DNA from: an uncultured Lachnospiraceae bacterium
Lineage (GTDB): Bacteria; Bacillota; Clostridia; Lachnospirales; Lachnospiraceae
Assembly (NCBI GenBank): GCA_949738465.1
Contig: CATJBQ010000105.1
Span: forward strand, 1-40,878
Length of the DNA stretch: 40,878 nucleotides
Reading direction: 5' to 3'
The translations under genes were made by a program, and so were the position numbers. Numbering within the stretch: the first letter of the stretch is position 1; the number at the start of each line of letters is the position of its first letter. Of this stretch, positions 8,068 through 16,648 are shown one piece after another. The notes under the pieces are model-generated. The model made no database searches and had not been told where the DNA came from. It saw only the letters and a list, made by a program, of their open reading frames with translations.

Positions 8068-9276
8068 ATGGCAGGTTCCACACTTGGCACACATTTTAAA
8101 ATCACAACCTGGGGCGAGTCCCACGGCGCCGGCATCGGCGTGGTGGTGGACGGCTGCCCGGCAGGCCTTCCCTTGACAGAGGAGGACATTCAGATTTTCT
8201 TAAACCGCAGGAAACCGGGGCAGTCCCGCTATTCCACCCCCCGCAGGGAGGAGGATGCTGTGACGATCCTTTCCGGCGTGTTTGAAGGCAAGACCACCGG
8301 GACGCCCATCAGCATGGCTGTATACAACAAGAACCAGCAGTCGAAGGATTACAGCGAGATTGCCAGCTACTACCGCCCGGGCCACGCCGACTACACCTTT
8401 GACGCCAAGTATGGCTTCCGGGACTACCGGGGCGGGGGGCGCTCCTCCGGCCGGGAGACCATCGGCCGGGTGGCGGCAGGGGCTGTTGCCTGCAAGCTTT
8501 TAGCACAGCTTGGCGTCTCCTTCCTTACCTACAGCCGCGCCATTGGGCCGGTGGCCCTGGATGCTTCGGCAGAAGACCTGCTCTCCAGGGATCGCGGGGA
8601 ACTTACGAAGCTCATCGGCAGCAATCCCCTCTATCTGCCGGACGCGGAGAAGGCACAGGAGGCCCAGGCCTATCTGGACCGCTGCATGAAGGAACAGAAT
8701 TCCGCCGGGGGGATTATCGAATGCGTGATTACCGGCGTTCCTGCCGGCATAGGGGAGCCTGTGTTCGATAAGCTGGACGCACGCCTGGCCCAGGCCATCT
8801 TCTCCATCGGGGCCGTGAAGGGCTTTGAGATCGGGGACGGATTTCGGGCGGCGGCTGCCACCGGGCTGGCCAATAATGATGGCTTTGCTTACTGCAGCAC
8901 TGATGCCCCGGCCGACGGCAGCGCTGCGGTAAGCGGCGGCACAGCGGACAACGGATACCCGCTGCCCCATCCGGTCTGCAAGCTTTCCAACCATGCCGGC
9001 GGTATTTTAGGGGGTATCAGCGACGGCAGCCCCATCATTTTCCGGGCGGCCATCAAGCCGACTCCCTCCATCTCCGCTGCCCAGCAGACCATTGATAAGA
9101 ACGGCAACAACATTTCCGTAAACGTCAAAGGCCGCCACGATCCCATCATCGTGCCGCGGGCCGTTGTGGTGGTGGAATCCATGGCGGCGCTGACGCTCAT
9201 CGATCTGATGCTGGAAAACAGCGGAAGTACGCTGGAGAAGCTGGAGAGAATTTACCCCCACGAGCAACGGAGTTAA
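8068..9276 (+). CDS. aroC: chorismate synthase
   Basis: This enzyme converts 5-enolpyruvylshikimate-3-phosphate to chorismate, the last common step of aromatic amino acid synthesis, using reduced FMN. The 402-aa protein has the N-terminal signature WGESHGAGIGVVVDG, the central YGFRDYRGGGRSSGRET and the C-terminal SIKGRHDP-like stretch (VKGRHDPIIVPRA), so it appears complete. A GAGG lies about 8 bases before the ATG. No other shikimate-pathway genes are adjacent; it follows the F420-ligase-like gene and ends at a strong terminator. A few extra residues near 285-300 (ADGSAAVSGGTADN) make it slightly longer than typical. Confidence 0.97.
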   Translation: MAGSTLGTHFKITTWGESHGAGIGVVVDGCPAGLPLTEEDIQIFLNRRKPGQSRYSTPRREEDAVTILSGVFEGKTTGTPISMAVYNKNQQSKDYSEIASYYRPGHADYTFDAKYGFRDYRGGGRSSGRETIGRVAAGAVACKLLAQLGVSFLTYSRAIGPVALDASAEDLLSRDRGELTKLIGSNPLYLPDAEKAQEAQAYLDRCMKEQNSAGGIIECVITGVPAGIGEPVFDKLDARLAQAIFSIGAVKGFEIGDGFRAAAATGLANNDGFAYCSTDAPADGSAAVSGGTADNGYPLPHPVCKLSNHAGGILGGISDGSPIIFRAAIKPTPSISAAQQTIDKNGNNISVNVKGRHDPIIVPRAVVVVESMAALTLIDLMLENSGSTLEKLERIYPHEQRS

Positions 9277-9295
9277 CCCTCTTTGCCTCCATCCA

Positions 9296-9330
9296 TGAGA
9301 AAAAGCGGCCCGCCCGGCCGCTTTTTCTCA
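9296..9330. terminator. bidirectional intrinsic terminator between convergent genes
   Basis: A perfect 15-base inverted repeat (TGAGAAAAAGCGGCC and its complement, loop of 5) has a GC core and A/T flanks, so a T run follows the stem on both strands. It closes the aroC transcript on the plus strand and the Fic operon on the minus strand. The Fic stop codon is inside the right arm. Confidence 0.9.
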
Positions 9331-10068
9331 CATAAAATATCTGCACTTTTCCAGATAAAATTCCTGTTCCTTTTCCAGAAGCCCAATCAACAGATCCAGC
9401 CGCCCCTCCTCTCGGTATGACTTTAATGCTGCCAGGTACTGATTCCGATTGGCATCCTCAATCACAACCGGTATTATCCCATGCCTTAAGCATTCCCGAA
9501 AAAGGATCAGCCTGCCTGTGCGGCCGTTGCCGTCCTGGAAGGGGTGGATGCTTTCATACCGTGCATGAAACTCTGCCAGCACAGAAAGCGTGATACCCCG
9601 ACTCCCGTACCAATCCAGCAGCCGCCCCATTTCGCCCTCTACATCCGCCGGCCTGACTGTCTGATATACACCGATCATGTTCGGCCTTTTTTTATAATCA
9701 CCAATGGCATATCCGTTCGCGCGATCCTCAAAAACACCGGATTTCAGTTCATAATGGAACTGTTTCATCAGTTCCTGGGACAGGGGCTCCTCCAGGGTAT
9801 CCAGCATCCGGTTAAACATCAGAAAATGGCCGTTCATCTCTTCGACATCCTTGGCCCGGTAATAGTCCTCCGACCCGGGCAGCACTCCCTCATCGAAGAG
9901 GGCAGCCGTCTGCTCCTCCGTGAGCGTGCTTCCCTCAATCTTGTTGGAATTGTACGCCAGCACCCGCTGGGTATATGCGTATACACCAGATCGGTCAAAG
10001 CGCTTCCTCTCAATCCGGAATCTTTCTAAAAGAAATTCCAAAAGTTTCTTCTCTGCGGCGCCCTCCAT
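9328..10068 (-). CDS. Fic/DOC-family protein (probable AMPylase)
   Basis: Fic proteins usually transfer AMP from ATP to a hydroxyl of a target protein. The 246-aa protein has the full catalytic motif HPFQDGNGRTGR with the active His at 175. It also carries an N-terminal SNKIEG (residues 41-46) fitting the (S/T)xxxE(G/N) inhibitory helix, so it is a self-inhibited class II Fic rather than one needing a separate antitoxin. The start at 10068 has a G-rich ribosome site directly upstream; a longer reading would use a GTG at 10104 with no site. It lies 50 bases after the lactonase-like gene, and its stop is within the terminator. The target is unknown. Confidence 0.92.
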   Translation of the reverse strand: MEGAAEKKLLEFLLERFRIERKRFDRSGVYAYTQRVLAYNSNKIEGSTLTEEQTAALFDEGVLPGSEDYYRAKDVEEMNGHFLMFNRMLDTLEEPLSQELMKQFHYELKSGVFEDRANGYAIGDYKKRPNMIGVYQTVRPADVEGEMGRLLDWYGSRGITLSVLAEFHARYESIHPFQDGNGRTGRLILFRECLRHGIIPVVIEDANRNQYLAALKSYREEGRLDLLIGLLEKEQEFYLEKCRYFM

Positions 10069-10117
10069 ACTCTCCCCCCTGTCATTCCAATTTTCCCGCC
10101 GCACACCGGCACAAAGC

Positions 10118-11173
10118 CTACAGCTTATGAATCCGGATACAGTTTGGCGTATCGATCTTAATCGGCGCTCCCCGCATCAGGAAGCATTTTTTCTCATAAT
10201 CCATAGAGAAAATCCGGATCTCGTTGCTGTCATGGTTCAAAGCGATAAAATGCTTGCCGTCCGGAAAAATTCCCATGGCCTTGGGGTAATCCCCGCTGAT
10301 GGGATTGCTGCAGATCTGTGTCAGCATCCCCGTCTCCTCGTTCACCTCATAAACAACCACCGTATTGGTTCCCGCATTGGAGCAATACAGATATTTCCCG
10401 TCCTCCGTCATCTCCATTCCGGAGGCGCCTCCATTCTCAATATCCCGGGTCTCCACCGTGGAAATACTCTGTACATGTTCAAACAGCGGGCCCTTGGGGG
10501 TACACTCATAGGCATAAACCTCCACCGTGTTCTTCAGCTCACAGAGCACATAAGCGAACTTTCCGTTCTTGGTAAACCGCAGCATCCGCGGCGCAGACTC
10601 TAAGGGGCAGCGTAGAATATCCGCAAGCTGCATCTTCCCGTACTCATAATTGATCTGGTAGATCTTCACATGGTCAAGGCCGCCGTCCACCGCACAGACA
10701 TAATTCTGCTTCACGGGCGTCAGCTTGACGCAGTTCACATGGGGCCTGGAATTGCGCTCCGCAATCTTACGTCCCATGCCCTTATGGAAAATCCCATCGG
10801 CAATGCCCTCAATCCCGCCGTCGGGCCGAAGCTTCATCATAGACACCCTGGCATCATGATATCCACCCACAAAGAGATAACGGTTCTGATCGTCCACATC
10901 CACATAGCAGCCCCGCATGCCGCCGATCCACTCCTTGTTGATGGACGAAAGATCACCGTCGGGAAGAATCTGAAACGCTTCCACACCTTCATCCGAAATG
11001 GAATACAAAAATTTTCCGTCCTTGGAAACGGTCAGATGGGAAGGGTTATTGATGGGAACCACTCTGCGCTCCACCAGGGTTCCTTCCTCCACATTCACAT
11101 CATACAAATGGATTCCCACACTGTTTCCGTGGGTATAAGTACCCACATAGGCGACATATTTCTCATTACTCAT
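10118..11173 (-). CDS. lactonase-family seven-bladed beta-propeller protein
   Basis: The 351-aa protein opens with YVGTYTHGNSVGIHLYDV and contains repeated blades with YVxxxxxNxVxVY-type strands, as in the lactonase family that includes 6-phosphogluconolactonase YbhE/Pgl. That enzyme hydrolyses 6-phosphogluconolactone in the oxidative pentose phosphate route, but many members have other or unknown substrates. There is no signal peptide, so it is cytoplasmic. The ATG overlaps the U32 stop (ATGA), so it is coupled to that gene. No glucose-6-phosphate dehydrogenase is nearby. I am sure of the fold, less so of the reaction. Confidence 0.85.
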   Translation of the reverse strand: MSNEKYVAYVGTYTHGNSVGIHLYDVNVEEGTLVERRVVPINNPSHLTVSKDGKFLYSISDEGVEAFQILPDGDLSSINKEWIGGMRGCYVDVDDQNRYLFVGGYHDARVSMMKLRPDGGIEGIADGIFHKGMGRKIAERNSRPHVNCVKLTPVKQNYVCAVDGGLDHVKIYQINYEYGKMQLADILRCPLESAPRMLRFTKNGKFAYVLCELKNTVEVYAYECTPKGPLFEHVQSISTVETRDIENGGASGMEMTEDGKYLYCSNAGTNTVVVYEVNEETGMLTQICSNPISGDYPKAMGIFPDGKHFIALNHDSNEIRIFSMDYEKKCFLMRGAPIKIDTPNCIRIHKL

Positions 11174-12408
11174 CTGCTCTGTTCCTCCTCTTGTCTGCGT
11201 AATATATCATACTGATCCAGGCTCTGGCCCAGGTCAAGATACAACACCTGCTTTGGATGGGGCGCGCTCTCTAAAAAATTCCCTTCCTCATCCACAATCG
11301 CCCGCACCGTCACCGGAAGGTTCCTGCCATCGGGCTTCATCACCTCAATCTGCTCTCCCACGGAGAACTTGTTCCTCTGCTCGATCCGGTACAGTCCCTG
11401 CCCATTGGCCTCTCCCACAATCCCCAGATAGGTGTACTCCTTCACATAGGTGCTGTTACCGTATATCTGCATGGTCTCGTCGGGCCTGCCAAAAAAGAAG
11501 CCTGTGGTAAACTGGCGGTAGGTACAGGTCCGGATCTGCTCCCGGTACCACGGCAGATTCTCCCGGTACTTTCCGGGGGAGATAAGATAATCGTCAATGG
11601 CCCTCCGGTAGGTACGGGCCACCGTAGCCACATACAGCGCCGTCTTCATCCGTCCCTCGATCTTGAAGCTGTCGATGCCGGCCTCCATCAGTTCTGGAAT
11701 ATGCTCGATCATGCAGAGATCCTTCGAGTTAAACAGAAAGGTTCCCCGCTCATTTTCAAAAACCGGCAGATACTCGCCGGGCCGGCTCTCCTCCACCACC
11801 GCATATTTCCAGCGGCAGGGATGGGTACAGGCGCCCTGGTTGGCGTCACGTCCGGTAAAATAATTGCTGAGCAGACAGCGGCCCGAATAGGAGATACACA
11901 TGGCCCCGTGGATAAAGGTCTCAATCTCCATATCCGCCGGAATCTGCCGGCGGATCCCTACAATCTCCTCTAAGGACAATTCCCTTGCCGACACCACCCG
12001 CCGGACGCCCTGCTGGTACCAGAACTGATAGGTGCCGTAATTGGTATTGTTGGCCTGGGTACTGATATGTATCTCAAGCTCCGGACAGACCCTCCTGGCA
12101 ATTAGGAAAATGCCCGGATCCGAAATAATCAGCGCATCCGGCTTCATCTGGCGAAGCTCCTGAAAATATTCCTCCACGCCCGCAAGATCCTCATTGCGGG
12201 CTAAAATATTGGCCGTCACATAAACCTTCACCTGGTGCTCGTGGGCAAAAGCAACGCCCTCCCGCATCTCCCCGCTGGAAAAATTCTTCGCCTTGGCGCG
12301 AAGGCCAAAAGCCTCTCCTCCAATATATACCGCATCTGCTCCAAATGCAACTGCAATTTTTAAAACCTCAAGGCTGCTGGCCGGAACCAGCAATTCCGGT
12401 TTCCTCAT
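11170..12408 (-). CDS. trhP: U32 peptidase-family protein, TrhP-like tRNA hydroxylation factor
   Basis: The 412-aa protein has the U32 barrel (PELLVPASSLEVLKIA, then GADAVYIGGEAFGLRAKA) and the family signature ETFIHGAMCISYSGRCLLS. Four cysteines (AMC, GRC, GAC, HPC) in about 35 residues fit the iron-sulfur site of this family. In Bacillus subtilis and Escherichia coli, TrhP proteins make 5-hydroxyuridine at tRNA position 34 and depend on prephenate; they are not proteases. The next gene upstream matches TrmR, which methylates that hydroxyuridine, as in the Bacillus yrrMNO cluster. Only one U32 gene is present here, whereas Bacillus has two. Collagenase-type annotation is unlikely. Confidence 0.88.
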   Translation of the reverse strand: MRKPELLVPASSLEVLKIAVAFGADAVYIGGEAFGLRAKAKNFSSGEMREGVAFAHEHQVKVYVTANILARNEDLAGVEEYFQELRQMKPDALIISDPGIFLIARRVCPELEIHISTQANNTNYGTYQFWYQQGVRRVVSARELSLEEIVGIRRQIPADMEIETFIHGAMCISYSGRCLLSNYFTGRDANQGACTHPCRWKYAVVEESRPGEYLPVFENERGTFLFNSKDLCMIEHIPELMEAGIDSFKIEGRMKTALYVATVARTYRRAIDDYLISPGKYRENLPWYREQIRTCTYRQFTTGFFFGRPDETMQIYGNSTYVKEYTYLGIVGEANGQGLYRIEQRNKFSVGEQIEVMKPDGRNLPVTVRAIVDEEGNFLESAPHPKQVLYLDLGQSLDQYDILRRQEEEQSR

Positions 12409-12429
12409 AACGCTTCCTTCCGCCGGCCT

Positions 12430-13080
12430 TCATTCCGCCTGCTGCTTCCTTTCGCTAATAGTTACCCCGTCCCCCACCGCAAGGACGCTCGTCACAAGAC
12501 GCGGGTCATGGGTCAACTGGTACAGATACTCCCGCATCCGCTTATGGATCGTGCGGTTCCTGCGGGTCACCGCAAACCGCGACTCCAGAATATCCCCCTC
12601 CTGCAGCACATTATCCGACACAAAAGTCCCTCCCGCCCCAAGCAGCCTAAGAAGCTCAGGCAGGAAGGAAAGGTACTGGCCCTTGGCCGCATCCAGGAAA
12701 ATAAAGTCAAAGCTTCCCTCCAGAGAAGGAAGCAGCTCCGCAGCATCCCCGCAGAGGAGGCAGATCTGATCCGCGCGTCCCGCACGCCGGAAATTCTCCC
12801 GGGCGATGGGAATGCGTTTCTCATAATTCTCAATGGTGACAATCTCACAGCGTACCGGATCTGCCTCTGCCATCAGGATGGCGGAAAATCCCACCGCACA
12901 CCCCACCTCCAAGATCCTTGCCGGACGCTTCATCGCCATCAGAAGCCGCAGAAGGCTCTGGGTCTCCCGGCGGATTATGGGCACAAAGGAGGCCAGAGCC
13001 TCCTTTTCAATCTCATACAATACTCCCGTGTTCCCCTCCTCCAGAGAGTGGAGGAAGGATACCATGCGCTCCTCCTGCAT
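12430..13080 (-). CDS. trmR: SAM-dependent O-methyltransferase, probable tRNA 5-hydroxyuridine methyltransferase TrmR
   Basis: This 216-aa class I methyltransferase belongs to the catechol-O-methyltransferase-like family 3. It shows the SAM-binding ILEVGCAVGFSAI, the acidic end of strand 2 (IVTIENYE), and FIFLDAAKGQY, which carries the metal-site Asp. Next to a TrhP-like gene it most likely converts ho5U34 to mo5U34 in tRNA, as YrrM/TrmR does in Bacillus; this rests on gene order. The start at 13080 forms a TGATG overlap with the stop of the upstream gene. A later in-frame ATG at 13065 has a closer AGGAGG but would drop the conserved first residues. Confidence 0.85.
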   Translation of the reverse strand: MQEERMVSFLHSLEEGNTGVLYEIEKEALASFVPIIRRETQSLLRLLMAMKRPARILEVGCAVGFSAILMAEADPVRCEIVTIENYEKRIPIARENFRRAGRADQICLLCGDAAELLPSLEGSFDFIFLDAAKGQYLSFLPELLRLLGAGGTFVSDNVLQEGDILESRFAVTRRNRTIHKRMREYLYQLTHDPRLVTSVLAVGDGVTISERKQQAE

Positions 13081-13481
13081 CACTGTGCCACCTGTTCCCC
13101 GTCCTCATCCTCTTCCGATTCCTCCGCCGCCATAACCTGCAGCATCTCCCGGTAGCCCTGGGCCGTATTCAACGTATAAAGCCCCGGCTTCACCTTATCG
13201 CTGTAGGCAGAGAGCTTCATCTGGATCCAGAACAGGGAGGCGTCCCGCACCAGCCCCTTTTCCTCCAGCAGCGTTCCAAGCTCCGCAGCAGACATATCCT
13301 TTGAGACCTCCACCACCTTATCCCGGCCCGGCAACGCTTCCATGGGCTTCTCCGTATACACCCGATATCCCAGATCATACGCCCGGCCGCTGAGCTTTAA
13401 GACCGCAAAGACCACAAGCAGAAAAATCAGAACGCTGATACACATACGTAAAATACTAAGGACAATTTTACTGGCGCTCAT
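13080..13481 (-). CDS. MltG-like membrane protein lacking the catalytic domain
   Basis: The 133-aa protein has one membrane segment (residues 9-28) and a small extracytoplasmic domain with the pattern VSKDMSAAELGTLLEEKGLVRD...KPGLYTL. This matches the LysM-like N-terminal module of endolytic transglycosylase MltG (YceG). Normal MltG is about 330-380 aa with a C-terminal catalytic domain; here that domain is absent and the protein ends in an acidic tail. It occupies the place that mltG (yrrL) has in Bacillus, just before trmR. A ribosome site GAGGTGG precedes the ATG. It cannot cleave glycan strands and might bind peptidoglycan or a partner protein. Confidence 0.75.
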   Translation of the reverse strand: MSASKIVLSILRMCISVLIFLLVVFAVLKLSGRAYDLGYRVYTEKPMEALPGRDKVVEVSKDMSAAELGTLLEEKGLVRDASLFWIQMKLSAYSDKVKPGLYTLNTAQGYREMLQVMAAEESEEDEDGEQVAQ

Positions 13482-13502
13482 AGTCCACCTCTTTTCTCAC
13501 CG

Positions 13503-13844
13503 CTACTTCCAGGTTCCCTGGTCCACATCCAGATTCTCCATCAGCTTCCAGTTGATGCGCTGGACCACACGGCAGATGCCCAGTTCTGCCGCAAGGTAAT
13601 CCTCCACCAGGGGCTCAGCCCGGAAGGAGGCGGAATCCTGGACCAGACGGTCGATCTCCTCAAACATGTCAATATCTCTCTGTTCATTCTGCAGACGGAA
13701 TACATGGCCGCAGAACTCGTTTACCCGCTTTTCCTTTTCCGGGTCTTCTTTTAATTTTTCCCGGATCTCCTGGTAATGGCGGTATTCTTCGCTCTCCAGC
13801 ACGGCCTGTACCAGGGCGTTTGTCTTTTCTTCAATCTCACTCAT
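13503..13844 (-). CDS. YlbF/YmcA-family protein
   Basis: The 113-aa helical protein matches the Com_YlbF family: a first helix with ALVQAVLESEEYRHYQEIRE, a hinge with KEKRVNEF, and a second long helix. In Bacillus YlbF, YmcA and YaaT form an iron-sulfur complex that steers RNase Y to selected messages. Here the gene follows the RNase J gene by 5 bases, so an RNA-decay role is plausible. No cysteine cluster is seen (one Cys in FCGH, one in GICR). Cytoplasmic, no membrane segment. Confidence 0.85.
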   Translation of the reverse strand: MSEIEEKTNALVQAVLESEEYRHYQEIREKLKEDPEKEKRVNEFCGHVFRLQNEQRDIDMFEEIDRLVQDSASFRAEPLVEDYLAAELGICRVVQRINWKLMENLDVDQGTWK

Positions 13845-13849
13845 AATCT

Positions 13850-15514
13850 CTACACTTCCATAATAATCGGCATAATCATTGGTCTGCGTTTCGTCTTGCG
13901 CCAGACGAACTCCCCTAAGGAGTCCTTAATCTCGGTCTTAATCTTACCCCAGTCGGTAATATTTTTTTCCATACAGTGGTCCACGGTCTCCTCCAACACC
14001 TGCCTGGCCTCGTCCATCAGGCTCTCGGAGCCGCGTACATACACAAAGCCGCGGGTGACGATATCCGGCCCGGCAAGAACCTGGCCGCTGCCGCCCTCCA
14101 GGGTGAGTACCACGATGATGATTCCGTCCTCTGCCAGATGCTGACGGTCCCGCAGTACGATATTTCCCACATCGCCTACGCCAAGGCCGTCCACCAGCAC
14201 GTCGCCCACAGGCACCTCGCCGGTCACCGCCGCCCCCTCCTCCGAAAGCTCCAGCACATCGCCGGAGGAAAGGATAAAAATGTTATCCCTGGCAATGCCA
14301 AGCTCCTCCGCAATCCTGGCCTGGGCCTTCAGGTGACGGTACTCTCCATGGACCGGTATCGCATACATGGGCTTCACCAGGGAGTAGATCAGCTTGATAT
14401 CCTCCTGGCAGGCGTGGCCGGATACATGGGCATCCTGGAAAATGACATTGGCCCCCTTCATGGACAGCTCATTGATTACCCTGGATACCGCCTTCTCATT
14501 GCCCGGAATGGGATTGGAACTGAAAATCACCGTATCCCCCGGCTTGATGACCACCTTCTTATGAAGGTTGGCCGCCATCCGTGACAGGGCCGCCATGGAC
14601 TCGCCCTGGCTTCCCGTGGTGATCAGCACCGTCTGCTCATCGGGATAATTTTTGATCTGCTCGATGTCGATGAGTGTGTTATCCGGAATATTCAGATATC
14701 CCAGCTCCGATGCGATGGTGATGATATTCACCATGCTGCGGCCCTCCACCACCACCTTGCGCTTATACTTATAAGCGGAATTGATGATCTGCTGCACACG
14801 GTCCACATTGGAGGCAAAGGTAGCCACAATGATCCGGGTATTGGCATAATCTGCAAACAGGTTGTCAAAGGTACGGCCCACCGTGCGCTCCGAGCTGGTG
14901 TGGCCCGGCCGCTCCGCATTGGTGCTGTCACACATCAGAGCCAGCACGCCCTTCTTGCCCAGCTCTCCAAACCGCTGCAGGTCGATGGCTCCGCCGAACA
15001 CCGGCGTATAATCCACCTTAAAGTCTCCGGTATGCACCACCGTTCCCGCCGGGGAATAGATGGCCAGGGCCGCCGCGTCCGCAATGCTGTGGTTGGTCCG
15101 GATAAATTCTACCCGGAAGCACCCCAGGTTAATGTGCTGTCCGTACTTTACCACCTTGCGCTTCACCTTGGTAAGCATATTGTGCTCCCGCAGCTTATGC
15201 TCGATGATGCCGATGGTCAGCTTGGTGGCATACACCGGCACGTTGACCTCCCGAAGCACATAGGGGATGGCGCCGATATGGTCCTCATGTCCATGGGTGA
15301 TGAAAAATCCCTTCACCCGGTCCAGGTTGTTCTTCAGATACGTCACATCGGGAACCACCAGGTCAATGCCCAGCATATCATCCTCCGGGAAAGAAAGGCC
15401 GCAGTCTACGACGATAATACTGTCCTCATATTCAAAAGCAGTAATATTCATCCCGATCTGCTCAAGTCCTCCCAGGGGAATAATTTTTAATTTTGCATGT
15501 TGTTCTTTCTTCAA
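13850..15514 (-). CDS. rnj: ribonuclease J
   Basis: RNase J is a metallo-beta-lactamase-fold ribonuclease with 5'-exo and endo activity, central to mRNA decay and rRNA maturation in Firmicutes. The 554-aa protein has the zinc-binding ITHGHEDHIGA, CGLSFPEDDMLGIDLVVPD near the start, HTGDFKVD, the beta-CASP region, and the later GHACQEDI and IPVHGEYRHL motifs, so it looks complete. Translation probably begins at a TTG (15514): a GGAGG lies 6 bases upstream and no ATG is suitably placed. It sits between the DUF1292 and YlbF-like genes. Confidence 0.96.
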   Translation of the reverse strand: MKKEQHAKLKIIPLGGLEQIGMNITAFEYEDSIIVVDCGLSFPEDDMLGIDLVVPDVTYLKNNLDRVKGFFITHGHEDHIGAIPYVLREVNVPVYATKLTIGIIEHKLREHNMLTKVKRKVVKYGQHINLGCFRVEFIRTNHSIADAAALAIYSPAGTVVHTGDFKVDYTPVFGGAIDLQRFGELGKKGVLALMCDSTNAERPGHTSSERTVGRTFDNLFADYANTRIIVATFASNVDRVQQIINSAYKYKRKVVVEGRSMVNIITIASELGYLNIPDNTLIDIEQIKNYPDEQTVLITTGSQGESMAALSRMAANLHKKVVIKPGDTVIFSSNPIPGNEKAVSRVINELSMKGANVIFQDAHVSGHACQEDIKLIYSLVKPMYAIPVHGEYRHLKAQARIAEELGIARDNIFILSSGDVLELSEEGAAVTGEVPVGDVLVDGLGVGDVGNIVLRDRQHLAEDGIIIVVLTLEGGSGQVLAGPDIVTRGFVYVRGSESLMDEARQVLEETVDHCMEKNITDWGKIKTEIKDSLGEFVWRKTKRRPMIMPIIMEV

Positions 15515-15526
15515 ATTGCACCTCCG

Positions 15527-15784
15527 TTAATGAATGTCCACATCATCCAGCAGCGATGCAAACACCTTCGAGAGGGCGGAAAGCTCCTCGTCCGTCTCCA
15601 CCATCTCATACACTGCCTCCGCATCCTGCTGGCCTGAAATGTCTTTTAAAATATACGCGTCACAGTCTCCGTCCTCCTTCTCTGTCACCAGAAGATAGTC
15701 CACGCCGTTGATCCGCGTCTGTTCCATCACAAAAAAATCTGCCGTCTCCTCTGTGTCCGGCACTTGAAATGTAATCTTTTCCAT
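15527..15784 (-). CDS. DUF1292 family protein (YrzB-like)
   Basis: This small acidic protein of 85 aa has the DUF1292 pattern: a start with PDTEETADFFVMEQTRING, then YLLVTEKEDGDCDAYILKD. Its function is unknown. It follows ruvX by 7 bases, the same ireB-ruvX-yrzB order as in Bacillus and other Firmicutes, which supports the call. Confidence 0.88.
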   Translation of the reverse strand: MEKITFQVPDTEETADFFVMEQTRINGVDYLLVTEKEDGDCDAYILKDISGQQDAEAVYEMVETDEELSALSKVFASLLDDVDIH

Positions 15785-15791
15785 TCTCTGA

Positions 15792-16298
15792 TTAATCCCT
15801 TTCTAAGTCCTGCCCCGGTCTCTCTGCTTCATCCCTTTCTGCAGCCTGCCCCTGGTTCTGCGCCGGGCTTTCCTTGTGCATCCCAAGGTAATCCAGGTAT
15901 CCCTGCAGGATAAATACCGCCGCCAGCTTGTCCACATATTCCTTGCGCTTCTCCCGGCGGATACCGCCCTCCGCCATCGTACGGTCCGCCTCCACCGTTG
16001 TCAAACGCTCGTCCCATAAAACCACCGACAGCGCAGTCCGCCGCCTGAGCATCTCCTGGAATTCCCGGGTCCGCTCACACCGCTCGCCCTCCGAGTAATC
16101 CATATTCCGCGGATAGCCCAGCACAATCTCCCTGACCTCATACTCCGCAATCAACGCCTCAATCCTTGCAAGCGTCTGGCGCAGCTTATTGGGTGACTGC
16201 CTCCGAATGATCTCAACCCCCTGTGCCGTCAACTGCAAGGCGTCGCTGACCGCCACGCCCACCGTCTTAGAGCCGAAATCCAAACCCATAATACGCAT
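15792..16298 (-). CDS. ruvX: Holliday junction resolvase-like nuclease RuvX/YqgF
   Basis: The 168-aa protein has the RNase H-like YqgF fold: [19 protein letters not shown] with the first catalytic Asp, [12 protein letters not shown], and [13 protein letters not shown] with the second acidic group. Family members resolve branched DNA or process the 5' end of pre-16S rRNA; both roles have been proposed. I start at the ATG at 16298 because a GGAGG lies 5 bases before it; a longer reading (16310) runs through that site. The C-terminal 25 residues are a charged tail. It directly follows ireB. Confidence 0.93.
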   Translation of the reverse strand: MRIMGLDFGSKTVGVAVSDALQLTAQGVEIIRRQSPNKLRQTLARIEALIAEYEVREIVLGYPRNMDYSEGERCERTREFQEMLRRRTALSVVLWDERLTTVEADRTMAEGGIRREKRKEYVDKLAAVFILQGYLDYLGMHKESPAQNQGQAAERDEAERPGQDLERD

Positions 16299-16309
16299 CT
16301 GCTCCTCCA

Positions 16310-16576
16310 TTATTCCCAGGCATTGTTCTTGATATACTGCTCAAAAATCTCTTCCACCAGTTCGTCACGCTCCACCTTCATGATCAGGCTCCTGGCATTC
16401 TTATGGCTGGTAATATAGGTTGGATCGCCGGATATGATGTAACCCACAATCTGATTGACCGGATTATAGCCTTTCTCCCGCAATGCGCTGTATACAAGCT
16501 CCAGCACCTCGTCTACTCTGATCTGCTTTTCTGCTTCCACTTTAAAATATTGTGTGTTACTTTTATCCTGCATCAT
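16310..16576 (-). CDS. ireB: IreB family regulatory phosphoprotein (UPF0297)
   Basis: The 88-aa protein matches IreB/Yrz[35 protein letters not shown] and [18 protein letters not shown]. In Enterococcus IreB is phosphorylated on threonine by the PASTA kinase IreK and limits cephalosporin resistance. It leads the ireB-ruvX-DUF1292 block. Two ATG codons in tandem open the gene, with a GGGG ribosome site a few bases upstream. The 72 bases before it (16577-16648) are AT-rich and probably carry its promoter, but I see no convincing -35/-10 pair. Confidence 0.92.
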   Translation of the reverse strand: MMQDKSNTQYFKVEAEKQIRVDEVLELVYSALREKGYNPVNQIVGYIISGDPTYITSHKNARSLIMKVERDELVEEIFEQYIKNNAWE

Positions 16577-16648
16577 TTCACGCCCCAGTTCTTTGCTCTT
16601 TCGTGCTTTGTCATTCTATTTCTATTCTAATATAAATGATTACAAAAT

